Notes under the pieces: model-generated
Databases searched by the model: none
The model's input: the letters and a program-made list of their open reading frames with translations, nothing else
Told to the model about the DNA's origin: nothing
Made by a program: the position numbers and the translations under genes
Shown: piece after piece, positions 1 through 6,805 of the stretch
Position numbering within the stretch: position 1 is the stretch's first letter
Layout: each line of letters opens with the position of its first letter
From: Vibrio harveyi NBRC 15634 = ATCC 14126 = KCTC 12724
GTDB lineage: Bacteria; Pseudomonadota; Gammaproteobacteria; Enterobacterales; Vibrionaceae
DNA length: 64,000 nucleotides
Assembly: GCF_001591145.1 (NCBI RefSeq)
Contig: NZ_BCUF01000001.1
Coordinates: 186,001-250,000 of the forward strand
Direction of reading: 5' to 3'

Positions 1-1068
1 GCTCACGGCTGCAACTGAAGTTACCACCAGGAAGGGTTTGGTTTGCCGTCCAGTCTTTACCCATTTCAGGTAGGTAAGGTGCAAGTTTCTTCATTGCCGC
101 TTCGCCAAGCTTACGGTATGTCGTGAGCTTGCCGCCGAACACTGAAAGTAAAGGTGCGTGGTCGTATTCAGCATCCAACTCTAGTGTGTAGTCACGTGTG
201 ATCGCTTGCGGTGAGTCAGACTCATCATCACACAGTGGGCGTACACCACTGTAAGTCCATACCACATCTTCGCGGCTTAGCTGGTGGACAAAGTGTTGGT
301 TAACGATATCGATCAAGTAATCGACTTCATCTTCGGAGATCGCGACTTCACGCGGATCGCCTTTGTATTCCACATCTGTGGTACCAATGATCGAGAACTT
401 ATCTAAGTAAGGGATCATAAATACGATGCGGTTATCTTTGTTTTGTAGGATGTAGGCTTGCGGCTCGTTGTGGATACGAGGAACAACGATGTGCGAGCCT
501 TTGATCAAACGAATGTTGCGAGGGGAGGTTTGCTCTAATCCTTCATCAAAGAACTGTTTCACCCATGGACCAGCAGCGTTAACCAGAGCTTTCGCTTTAC
601 GTTCGAAACGTTGGTCTGTGGTGACGTCATGAATAGTGACATGCCAAATGCCGCCTTCACGGTGTGCTTTTTCTACGCGGCAGTAGTTGCGAACTTCTGC
701 GTTATTCTCTTTTGCAGCCAGAACGTTAAGTAAGACTAAGCGCGCATCGTCTACCCAACAATCTGAGTATTCGAAACCGGTTTTCATTTCAGGTTTCAAA
801 AGACCTGATTTTGCTAGGTTGACAGTTTTGCTGCCTGGCAGTGTGGTTCGTTTACCCAAGTTATCGTAAAGGAACAAACCACAGCGGATCATCCAAGCTG
901 GGCGTAAAAATGGGCGATGAGGTAAACGGAAGCGCATTGGTAGAGCCACATGTGGTGCTTTACGTAAGATCACTTCACGTTCAGCGAGCGCTTCCGAAAC
1001 TAAACGAAATTCATAGTGTTCAAGGTAACGTAATCCGCCGTGGATCAGTTTTGAACTTGCAGAAGAAG
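1..1068 (-). pseudogene. glpD: Aerobic glycerol-3-phosphate dehydrogenase GlpD, truncated at the 5' end
   Basis: The minus strand reads without a stop from about 1068 to the left edge and matches GlpD from its SSASSKLIHGGLRYLEHYEF segment (about residue 41 of the E. coli protein) onward. Further matches are CWVDDARLVL, NATGPWVKQFFD, LIKGSHIVVPR, IGTTDVEYKG and VFGGKLTTYRKL. GlpD is the membrane-associated FAD enzyme that oxidises glycerol-3-phosphate to dihydroxyacetone phosphate and feeds electrons to quinone. The first ~40 codons, which carry the GxGxxG FAD-binding motif, the start codon and the promoter, are absent, because the sequence switches to antisense-oriented glpT at about 1053-1070. 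The C-terminus continues beyond the left edge. As read here the gene cannot make functional enzyme. A misassembly is the alternative. Confidence 0.9.
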
Positions 1069-1295
1069 CGGCAGGTACGGCTGCAGGTCTAACTGGCTTA
1101 TTTGGTTACTTGGGCGGTGCGGTAGCGGCAAACGCGATTCTTGGCTATACAGTAGACCACTTCGGCTGGGATGGCGGCTTTATCATCCTAATCGGTTCAT
1201 GTATCACCTCTATCGTTTGTCTAACTTACGCATTTCTTGGCGAGCGTGCTCACCATGAACAAAAAGCGCGTGAGAAAGAAGCATTGGCGTCATAA
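1065..1295 (+). pseudogene. glpT: Glycerol-3-phosphate antiporter GlpT, C-terminal fragment
   Basis: This frame encodes about 76 residues that match the extreme C-terminus of the GlpT glycerol-3-phosphate:phosphate antiporter (major facilitator family): AAGTAAGLTGLFGYLGG, GYTVDHFGWDGG, then a last membrane helix and a charged tail rich in E and K. A complete GlpT has about 450 residues, so five sixths of the gene are missing. The upstream side is antisense glpD sequence, and the frame has no ATG start; the nearest possible start is the TTG at 1110. It lies 53 bases before glpQ, the usual glpT-glpQ order. It is probably a remnant left by a deletion that removed the 5' halves of both divergent genes. 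Confidence 0.9.
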
Positions 1296-1302
1296 AACAT
1301 TA

Positions 1303-1327
1303 AAGGGGCGGTGGAATACTGCCCCTT
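1303..1327 (+). terminator. GC-rich hairpin between glpT remnant and glpQ
   Basis: AAGGGGC at 1303-1309 pairs with GCCCCTT at 1321-1327 around an 11-base loop. No run of T follows directly, so it may be a partial terminator or an mRNA-stabilising hairpin rather than a full stop between glpT and glpQ. Confidence 0.4.
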
Positions 1328-1348
1328 CAATAAGCTAAGGAAAGAACA

Positions 1349-2404
1349 ATGAAAACAACGTCAGTTTGCATGACGGTTCTCGCTCTGAGCATCTCAGCTG
1401 GAGCAATTGCACAACCGCTTGTTATCGCGCACCGTGGCGCATCGGGTTATCTACCAGAACATACTTTAGAAGCAAAAGCGTTGGCGTACGCGATGAAACC
1501 AGACTACATCGAACAAGATGTGGTGATGACCAAAGACGATCAACTCGTTGTATTGCATGATCATTACCTCGATCGCGTGACCGATGTAGCTGAGCGATTC
1601 CCGGATCGTGCTCGTAAAGATGGTCGTTACTATGCAATTGATTTCACTTTGGCAGAAATCAAATCATTGCGAGTCACTGAAGGCTTTAACATTGATGATA
1701 AAGGTAACAAGGTTGCTGGCTATCCGACACGATTCCCAATGTGGAAATCAGACTTCACCGTACCTACTTTTGCTGAAGAGATTGAGCTGATCCAAGGCTT
1801 AAACAAAACGCTGGGTTATGACATCGGTATTTACCCGGAAATCAAAGCGCCGTGGTTCCATCGTCATGAAGGCAAAGACATCTCAAAAGCGGTGCTTAAC
1901 GTTTTAAAACAGTACGGTTACGATTCGCAAGACGACAAAGTATACCTTCAGTGTTTTGATGCGAATGAGCTTCAGCGCATCAACAGTGAACTCATGCCCG
2001 CAATGGACATGGATTTAAAGCTCGTTCAGCTCATGGCTTACACCGATTGGAACGAGACCATGGAGTACAAAGGCGAAAAAGCAACACCATACAGTTATGA
2101 CTGGATGTTTGAAGCCAATGGTATGAAGAAGGTCGCGGAATACGCGGAAGGGATCGGTCCTTGGAAACCAATGTTGGTGGATGACAAATCAACCAAGGAT
2201 AACATCATCATCAAACCTTTGATGAAAGCGGCAAAAGACGCGGGTTTGCAAGTGCATCCTTATACTTTCCGCGCGGATCCAGGGCGTATTCCTGCTTACA
2301 CCGACAGCTTCGATGGCATGATGGACATCTTCTACAATCAGGTGAAAGTGGATGGTTTGTTTACTGACTTCCCTGATAAAGCAGTCAACTTTCTGAACAA
2401 GTAA
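1349..2404 (+). CDS. glpQ: Periplasmic glycerophosphodiester phosphodiesterase GlpQ
   Basis: GlpQ hydrolyses deacylated phospholipids (glycerophosphodiesters) in the periplasm to glycerol-3-phosphate and an alcohol. The 351-residue product has a signal peptide (residues 1-21, ending AGAIAQ). The GDPD fold follows, with the N-terminal IAHRGASGYLPEHT motif, the acidic EQDVVMTKDDQLVVLHDH segment carrying metal and catalytic His residues, and YPEIKAP. Its length matches the family. A good ribosome site (AAGGAAAG) precedes the ATG. It normally works with GlpT, which would import the product, but only a GlpT fragment remains here. Loss of the native glpT promoter may also have changed how this gene is transcribed. 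Confidence 0.95.
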   Translation: MKTTSVCMTVLALSISAGAIAQPLVIAHRGASGYLPEHTLEAKALAYAMKPDYIEQDVVMTKDDQLVVLHDHYLDRVTDVAERFPDRARKDGRYYAIDFTLAEIKSLRVTEGFNIDDKGNKVAGYPTRFPMWKSDFTVPTFAEEIELIQGLNKTLGYDIGIYPEIKAPWFHRHEGKDISKAVLNVLKQYGYDSQDDKVYLQCFDANELQRINSELMPAMDMDLKLVQLMAYTDWNETMEYKGEKATPYSYDWMFEANGMKKVAEYAEGIGPWKPMLVDDKSTKDNIIIKPLMKAAKDAGLQVHPYTFRADPGRIPAYTDSFDGMMDIFYNQVKVDGLFTDFPDKAVNFLNK

Positions 2405-2485
2405 AATTCAAAAAAGCTGAGTATTTGAAGTTCTCAGTATTACGTCACACGCCATGTCGTAACAATGTGCCCTCTCTCAGGCAAT

Positions 2486-2521
2486 AAAAATCCCCCAACA
2501 GTTTCCTGCTGGGGGATTTTT
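2486..2521. terminator. Rho-independent terminator after glpQ
   Basis: AAAAATCCCCCA (2486-2497) pairs with TGGGGGATTTTT (2510-2521). CAG/CTG can extend the stem inside. A/T runs on both sides make it able to work in both directions. Confidence 0.85.
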
Positions 2522-2541
2522 CGTAGGGCTAATTACTGCAA

Positions 2542-2793
2542 TACCTAAATGACTTCAAGATGCTCAGTTCAGAGTGTCGTCACTGATAAAATGACGAAGT
2601 GAAATAGCTCGCTATTTTCAAGTTATTTGACGTGGGAATCGTAATAGTGACACGCTCCCAAAGGGCGAGTTGTCTTGGCTTTCGTGCTTTGTTAACGAGC
2701 TTTGATTTAGATTGACTAGATCTTCAACTCGTTGCTGCGCCTGCAAGCCAAGTCAGCCTCGCTGAATCAAGCATCTCGAGGTTATTTGGGTAT
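2542..2793. repeat. Vibrio intergenic inverted-repeat element (MITE-like), copy 1
   Basis: This non-coding segment of about 250 bp has imperfect terminal inverted repeats: TACCTAAATGACTTCAAGATGC at the left and the complement of TACCCAAATAACCTCGAGATGC at the right. It resembles, in opposite orientation, the element at 14641-14917. Both contain GTGACACGCTCCC..AAGGGCGAGTTGTCTTGGCT-like internal sequence and the end-proximal TTCAGCGAG..TTGACTTGGCTTG block. It carries no reading frame for a transposase. It ends 5 bases from the dapD stop codon. The rest of the 2405-2798 gap holds only the glpQ terminator and unremarkable sequence. Confidence 0.75.
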
Positions 2794-2798
2794 TCTTA

Positions 2799-3830
2799 TT
2801 AGTTGTTTTTATGCAGTTCGCTGTTCAGTTCAACCGCGCTCTTGTTTGCAAGACACTCGATTTGACCTGTTACAGAGTTACGACGGAATAGTAGGTCAGA
2901 AACACCAGCAAGATCGCGTGCTTTTACTACTTCTACTTCTTGACCTGCAGAATCTAGCATGCGCACTTTAGAGCCAGCGGTTACGTATAGACCTGATTCG
3001 ATAGTACAACGGTCACCCATTGGGAAACCAAGACCTGCGTTTGCGCCTAGTAGAGAGTTTTCACCGATAGAAACTACAACTTTACCGCCGCCAGATAGCG
3101 TACCCATGATAGATGCGCCACCGCCGATGTCAGAACCGTTACCAACCACTACGCCAGCAGAGATACGACCTTCAACCATGCTCACGCCAGTTGTACCCGC
3201 GTTGAAGTTGATGAAGCCTTCGTGCATTACCGTTGTGCCTTCGCCAACGTGTGCGCCAAGACGTACGCGAGAAGTGTCAGCGATACGAACACCAGTTGGT
3301 ACCACGTAGTCCACCATTTTAGGGAACTTGTCTACGCAATCTACGCTTAGTGCACGACCCGCTAGGCGAGCTTCGATTTGACGCTCTGCCAGTTCAGGTA
3401 GGTCGATTGGACCTTCATTAGTCCATGCGATGTTGTGTAGTAGACCGAAGATACCGTCTAGTACCGTACCGTGTGGTTGAACTAGGCGGTTAGAGATAAG
3501 TTGAAGTTTTAGGAAACCTTCAGCAACGCTTTGTGGCTGCTCGTCAGTTGCAAGGATAACCAGTACAAGTGGTTGTGCTGATTCTGCTGCTTTTGCTGCG
3601 AAAGAAGCGTTTGCCGCATCGCCGTTTGCTTCAAATGCTGCTGCCAGTTCTGCGCTTTGTGCTGCAGAGATCTCGATAGCTTGGTTGCCTTGCTCGTAAC
3701 CTGCTACTGCTGCTAGTGCGTTAACAAGCGCTTCGCTTGGGTTAAGAACTGGGTTTGGGAAAAACGCTTCGATGATTTTGCCGTCGCGATTTTTAGTTGC
3801 CGTACCAAAGGCTAGAGAGAAGAAAGCCAT
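2799..3830 (-). CDS. dapD: 2,3,4,5-tetrahydropyridine-2,6-dicarboxylate N-succinyltransferase DapD
   Basis: DapD transfers succinyl from succinyl-CoA to tetrahydrodipicolinate in the succinylase branch of lysine and diaminopimelate synthesis (cytosol). The 343-residue product is the long form found in Vibrio and Pseudomonas rather than the 274-residue enterobacterial one. An N-terminal globular part (about 1-170) is followed by a left-handed beta-helix with hexapeptide-like repeats (VRIADTSRVRLGAHVGEG, GVVVGNGSDIGGGASIMG). I start it at the ATG at 3830 (MAFFSLAFGTATKNR) because GGAGATC lies 5 bases upstream. A reading frame extends 16 codons further but has no ribosome site. It stands alone, with the intergenic repeat just beyond its 3' end. 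Confidence 0.93.
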   Translation of the reverse strand: MAFFSLAFGTATKNRDGKIIEAFFPNPVLNPSEALVNALAAVAGYEQGNQAIEISAAQSAELAAAFEANGDAANASFAAKAAESAQPLVLVILATDEQPQSVAEGFLKLQLISNRLVQPHGTVLDGIFGLLHNIAWTNEGPIDLPELAERQIEARLAGRALSVDCVDKFPKMVDYVVPTGVRIADTSRVRLGAHVGEGTTVMHEGFINFNAGTTGVSMVEGRISAGVVVGNGSDIGGGASIMGTLSGGGKVVVSIGENSLLGANAGLGFPMGDRCTIESGLYVTAGSKVRMLDSAGQEVEVVKARDLAGVSDLLFRRNSVTGQIECLANKSAVELNSELHKNN

Positions 3831-4067
3831 AGTTGATCTCCATGTGTTGAGTCTTGTGTCTCGTCTGTTCACTGACAAGAAATAATTAAGTTGTCAGTCA
3901 TCATAAAGAGAGTGTTGGGGAGTTTAAAGAGGGGAAATGGAGAAAGTCTGTAGATGGATACCTTTTGTCTTTTTAGAGATATGTTTGTCTGATGAGAAAT
4001 GTGTCGCAAAAGCCTTCTCAGACCGATTTGGGGTAAAGACAAAGTGAAGTTGGAAAAGGGGCGCAGC

Positions 4068-4100
4068 AAAAAATAAGGGGAGGACCGAAGTCACTCCCCC
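4068..4100 (-). terminator. Terminator of the NifU-like/GGGtGRT unit
   Basis: On the minus strand GGGGAG-TGAC-TTCG-GTC-CTCCCC is followed by TTATTTTTT. This is a stable stem capped by a UUCG tetraloop with a U-run, a canonical intrinsic terminator. Confidence 0.85.
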
Positions 4101-4116
4101 TACACTGGGTTTGTTG

Positions 4117-4150
4117 GATTTAATCGCTTTGGATAGAAAGCGATTAAATC
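4117..4150. repeat. Perfect 14-bp inverted repeat after the GGGtGRT gene
   Basis: GATTTAATCGCTTT and AAAGCGATTAAATC flank a 6-base loop, starting 4 bases after the GGGtGRT stop codon on the minus strand. There is no T-run after it, so it is not a standard terminator by itself. The true terminator follows at 4068-4100. It may protect the 3' end of the transcript or bind a protein. Confidence 0.7.
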
Positions 4151-4153
4151 GGC

Positions 4154-5137
4154 TTAAAGGCTAAGTTCACCGACGGCTACGGCAAGTGCAACAGTTGCAC
4201 CTACCATTGGATTGTTGCCCATACCGATGAAGCCCATCATCGCTACGTGTGCAGGTACTGAAGAGCTACCTGCGAATTGTGCATCGGCGTGCATGCGACC
4301 CATGGTATCGGTCATACCGTAAGAGGCAGGACCTGCCGCCACGTTATCTGGGTGTAGAGTACGACCAGTACCACCGCCTGATGCCACAGAGAAGTAAGGC
4401 ATGCCTTCACGGTTACGTTCTGCTTTGTAGATGCCTGCTACTGGGTGTTGGAAGCGAGTCGGGTTGGTTGAGTTACCAGTGATGCTCACATCCACTTGTT
4501 CTTTATGCATGATAGCCACGCCTTCACGTACATCGTCTGCACCGTAGCAAAGGATCTCACCACGTGGACCTTGGGAGAAACGGCGACGTTCTACTTCCAC
4601 TAACTCACCAGTTTGGTAGTTGTATTGAGTGCGTACGTAAGTGAAACCATTGATGCGTGAGATTAGGTAAGCGGCGTCTTTACCTAAACCATTCAGGATC
4701 ACTTTCAACGGATTTTTGCGTGATTTGTTCACGTTCAATGCGATTTTGATTGCGCCTTCTGCCGCTGCGAATGACTCGTGACCGGCAAGGAAAGCGAAAC
4801 AGCCACTGTCTTCATTCAATAGACGAGCCGCCAATGCACCGTGACCGATACCCACTTGGCGTTGCTCTGCCACGCTGCCGGGTTTAGTGCACGCCTGAAG
4901 ACCTTCACCGATGATGTTTGCCGCTTCTTCTGCTGTTTTTGCTCCGCGGAAAATCGCCAAAGCGGTGCCCAGTGTGTAGGCATCTGCCGCGCTTTCAAAC
5001 GCGATAGGTTGAGTGTCCATCACTAGTGCTTTAGGGTCGATACCACGATCCATACAGTATTGGTAAGCCGCTTCCAGAGAAGAAAGTTGCATTTCGTCTA
5101 ATGTGCGACGTACAGATTCAGTAATTGGAGTGTTCAT
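4154..5137 (-). CDS. GGGtGRT family protein
   Basis: The 327-residue cytosolic protein carries the family signature VASGGGTGRTLHPDN near residue 255. Other conserved stretches are GIGHGALAARLLNEDSGCFAFLAGHESFAAAEGAIKIAL, ISRINGFTYVRTQYNY and the C-terminal MGFIGMGNNPMVGATVALAVAV. I recognise it as the GGGtGRT family, whose biochemical role I do not know to be established. It lies 23 bases downstream of a NifU/IscU-like gene, an arrangement also seen in anaerobic bacteria, so a function with an iron-sulfur or metal cofactor is a reasonable inference. AGAGGAAAGAG precedes the ATG. Both genes lie under the fluoride riboswitch-like leader at 6118-6186. Confidence 0.85.
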   Translation of the reverse strand: MNTPITESVRRTLDEMQLSSLEAAYQYCMDRGIDPKALVMDTQPIAFESAADAYTLGTALAIFRGAKTAEEAANIIGEGLQACTKPGSVAEQRQVGIGHGALAARLLNEDSGCFAFLAGHESFAAAEGAIKIALNVNKSRKNPLKVILNGLGKDAAYLISRINGFTYVRTQYNYQTGELVEVERRRFSQGPRGEILCYGADDVREGVAIMHKEQVDVSITGNSTNPTRFQHPVAGIYKAERNREGMPYFSVASGGGTGRTLHPDNVAAGPASYGMTDTMGRMHADAQFAGSSSVPAHVAMMGFIGMGNNPMVGATVALAVAVGELSL

Positions 5138-5160
5138 AATCTCTTTCCTCTTGGTGGCAA

Positions 5161-5853
5161 TTATTGTTGGCGTGGGTTAATAGTCGTTACGGCTTCGTCA
5201 AAACGACCGTAAGTCCCCGTTGCTTTGTCTGCGGCTTCTGCAGCAGATACGCCTTCGTTGATGGCTTTCATCATCTTGCCTAGGTTGAGATATTGGTAAC
5301 CAATCACTTCTTTGTTTTCGTCTAGCGCGAGTTTTGTTACGTACCCTTCAGCCAACTCCATGTAACGCACGCCTTTTGCTTTGGTTGAGTAGCTGGTACC
5401 CACTTGACTGCGTTGAGTTTGACCAAGATCTTCCAGTGCCGCGCCAATTTCCAAGCCGCCTTCAGAGAAAGCAGATTGAGTACGACCGTAAACAAATTGA
5501 AGGAAGATTTCGCGCATCGCGACGTTGATAGCATCACACACTAAGTCAGTGTTGAGTGCTTCAAGAATGGTTTTACCGGTTAGGATTTCTGCGGCCATCG
5601 CTGCAGATTGAGTCATGCCTGAACAGCCGATCGTTTCGATCAAAGCTTCTTCGATGATGCCGTTTTTGACGTTAAGGGTCAGTTTTGCTGCACCTTGTTG
5701 AGGAGAACAAGCACCAACGCCGTGGCTAAGACCGGAAATCGCGATAACGTCTTTTGGATTGATCATTGCGCCTTCAACAGGGATCGGTGCAGAAGCATGA
5801 AGATCGCCGCGTTGAATCGGGCACATTGATTGGATTTCGTGTGAGTATTGCAT
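5161..5853 (-). CDS. NifU/IscU-like iron-sulfur scaffold protein paired with GGGtGRT
   Basis: The 230-residue protein resembles the NifU N-terminal / IscU fold. Cysteines lie in GVGACSPQQGAAK (C49) and ETIGCSGMTQSAAMAAEILTG (C77), spaced like the first two ligand cysteines of IscU. The third IscU cysteine is not at its usual place; C106 (LVCDAIN) and C11 (MCPIQRG) are the other candidates. The C-terminal 90 residues have no obvious IscU counterpart. I start it at the ATG at 5853 (MQYSHEIQSM). A TTG 15 codons upstream is possible but has no ribosome site. It is the first gene of the unit and follows a leader of about 330 bases that begins with the riboswitch-like aptamer. Confidence 0.8.
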   Translation of the reverse strand: MQYSHEIQSMCPIQRGDLHASAPIPVEGAMINPKDVIAISGLSHGVGACSPQQGAAKLTLNVKNGIIEEALIETIGCSGMTQSAAMAAEILTGKTILEALNTDLVCDAINVAMREIFLQFVYGRTQSAFSEGGLEIGAALEDLGQTQRSQVGTSYSTKAKGVRYMELAEGYVTKLALDENKEVIGYQYLNLGKMMKAINEGVSAAEAADKATGTYGRFDEAVTTINPRQQ

Positions 5854-6117
5854 AATGTTTTCCCAGTGTACGATATCCAGCATATTGGTCAGACTCAACG
5901 GCGTTGACTGCTCTTATTCGCTCCATCAAATAGAAAAACTATGTTCAGGAGGCTTACGCGTTTGTCGCCTTGTTGAGTTAACAACTATTTTGGATATCTT
6001 TTTAATTTTTGAGAAAACAGGAGCGGGGTTGGAGAAGAGTTGAATTGCTCACTACAGAACTCTTACTTTTACACTAGAGGCAAAAGTACTTCCAACAGGG
6101 CTTACCTGTTCTCGTTT

Positions 6118-6186
6118 CTGTAGGAGTCATCAGCTTTAAAAGCGGTTTGAATCTTTCGATTCCGGTGGTACCCCATCACCGTGCCC
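6118..6186 (-). promoter_or_regulatory. Fluoride riboswitch (crcB motif) aptamer
   Basis: Read on the minus strand from 6186, the segment has the conserved blocks of the fluoride riboswitch in order: GGTGATGGGGTACCACC, a small optional hairpin (GAATCGAAAGATTC), AAACCGCTTTTAAAGC, then TGATGACTCCTACAG. The stems can be drawn: P1 GGTG/CACC; P2 GCTT/AAGC; and the P3 pairing GGGGT/ACTCC (one G-U). It matches the Pseudomonas eriC aptamer I recall almost base for base in the conserved parts. A promoter places the transcript start right at its 5' edge. The leader downstream (5854-6117) holds several further hairpins, but I could not identify the expression platform with certainty. Confidence 0.9.
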
Positions 6187-6190
6187 ATTT

Positions 6191-6220
6191 AGATTAGATC
6201 TAAGTCACACTAATCTGCAA
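6191..6220 (-). promoter_or_regulatory. Promoter of the riboswitch / NifU-like unit
   Basis: On the minus strand TTGCAG (6220-6215) and TAATCT (6196-6191) are separated by 18 bases. Initiation about 7 bases further on would start the RNA at about 6184, just before the P1 stem of the aptamer. Confidence 0.6.
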
Positions 6221-6299
6221 CATGAAATTTAGAGCAATTTGGGATATTAAATCGGTTCTTTATATTCTCAGAGATATATGGCGACAAACGGAAGGCATA

Positions 6300-6326
6300 A
6301 AAAAACGCCGCATGGTGCGACGTTTT
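6300..6326 (-). terminator. Terminator of yebG
   Basis: On the minus strand AAAACGTCGCA pairs with TGCGGCGTTTT around CCA and is followed by a T-run. It separates yebG from the riboswitch-controlled unit downstream. Confidence 0.85.
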
Positions 6327-6344
6327 GTTAAACAAATGAGAGGC

Positions 6345-6644
6345 TTACGCAGCGTCTTCTTGTTCGCTATCTTCTTCAACAGCTTCAAGCTTCTTTGCTT
6401 TTTTTGGCGCAGGCTTACGTTTTGCACCCAAAGCGTAAAGTACTTCTTCTTTGTTTTGCGCAAGGAACATTGCAAGATCTTCTTGCTTACCTTCGTCTTC
6501 TAGAAGTTCACTTTTACCTAGCAGTGAGAATAACTCGTCCGCCATATCCAGCATTTTGTCGTATGCGTCAGCTTCCGCTTTAGAGGTAAAAGTCATTTTC
6601 TCTTCTCCATTGCGTTCTACCACGTACTTGACGATTACAGCCAT
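6345..6644 (-). CDS. yebG: DNA damage-inducible protein YebG
   Basis: The small acidic protein (99 residues) matches E. coli YebG through MAVIVKYVVERNGEEKM-TFTSKAEADAYDKMLDMAD. The first ~60 residues are conserved. The tail is a lysine/alanine-rich stretch followed by an acidic end (EEDSEQEDAA). YebG belongs to the SOS regulon in E. coli, but its molecular role is not settled. A LexA box sits 28 bases upstream of the start, which supports both the identification and SOS control. It is transcribed alone, with its own terminator. Confidence 0.93.
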   Translation of the reverse strand: MAVIVKYVVERNGEEKMTFTSKAEADAYDKMLDMADELFSLLGKSELLEDEGKQEDLAMFLAQNKEEVLYALGAKRKPAPKKAKKLEAVEEDSEQEDAA

Positions 6645-6671
6645 GGTTGGTCCTCTAACTTGATGAATTTA

Positions 6672-6691
6672 TACTGGCTTTTTATACAGTT
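6672..6691 (-). promoter_or_regulatory. LexA (SOS) box of yebG
   Basis: On the minus strand AACTGTATAAAAAGCCAGTA fits the CTG-N10-CAG SOS operator with the flanking bases TACTGTATAT..CAGTA largely kept. It lies just upstream of yebG. Confidence 0.85.
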
Positions 6692-6763
6692 TTTGACCAA
6701 TTAAGTCTAGCGACAAGCCTCAGAATGAGAGCCGGGTACAACTAACTGACCAGCATTTGAGCT

Positions 6764-6805
6764 ATCTACCTTGGATTCTCTACCTTGAACTATCCACCTC
6801 GAACT
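6764..6805. repeat. Three imperfect 14-bp tandem repeats at the 3' end of the LysR gene
   Basis: ATCTACCTTGGATT, CTCTACCTTGAACT and ATCCACCTCGAACT follow each other exactly and run up to the stop codon of the LysR gene. No function is apparent. Confidence 0.7.

Larger units (their letters stand above)
3831..4153. other. Intergenic region between GGGtGRT gene and dapD
   Basis: These 323 bases are AT-rich next to dapD, where they should hold its promoter. I see no clear operator there. At the other end lie two hairpins belonging to the 3' end of the GGGtGRT transcript, listed separately. Short open frames in this stretch have no family resemblance and no ribosome site, so I leave them out. Confidence 0.5.

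Noticed and set aside
2405..2798. Open frames within the intergenic repeat copies
   Set aside because: They overlap the inverted-repeat element and show no protein-like pattern or conserved family.
6100..6190. A 28-codon minus-strand frame starting ATGGGCACGGTG and running through the riboswitch aptamer
   Set aside because: It begins at the transcript's 5' edge without a ribosome site, and the conserved RNA pattern explains the sequence.
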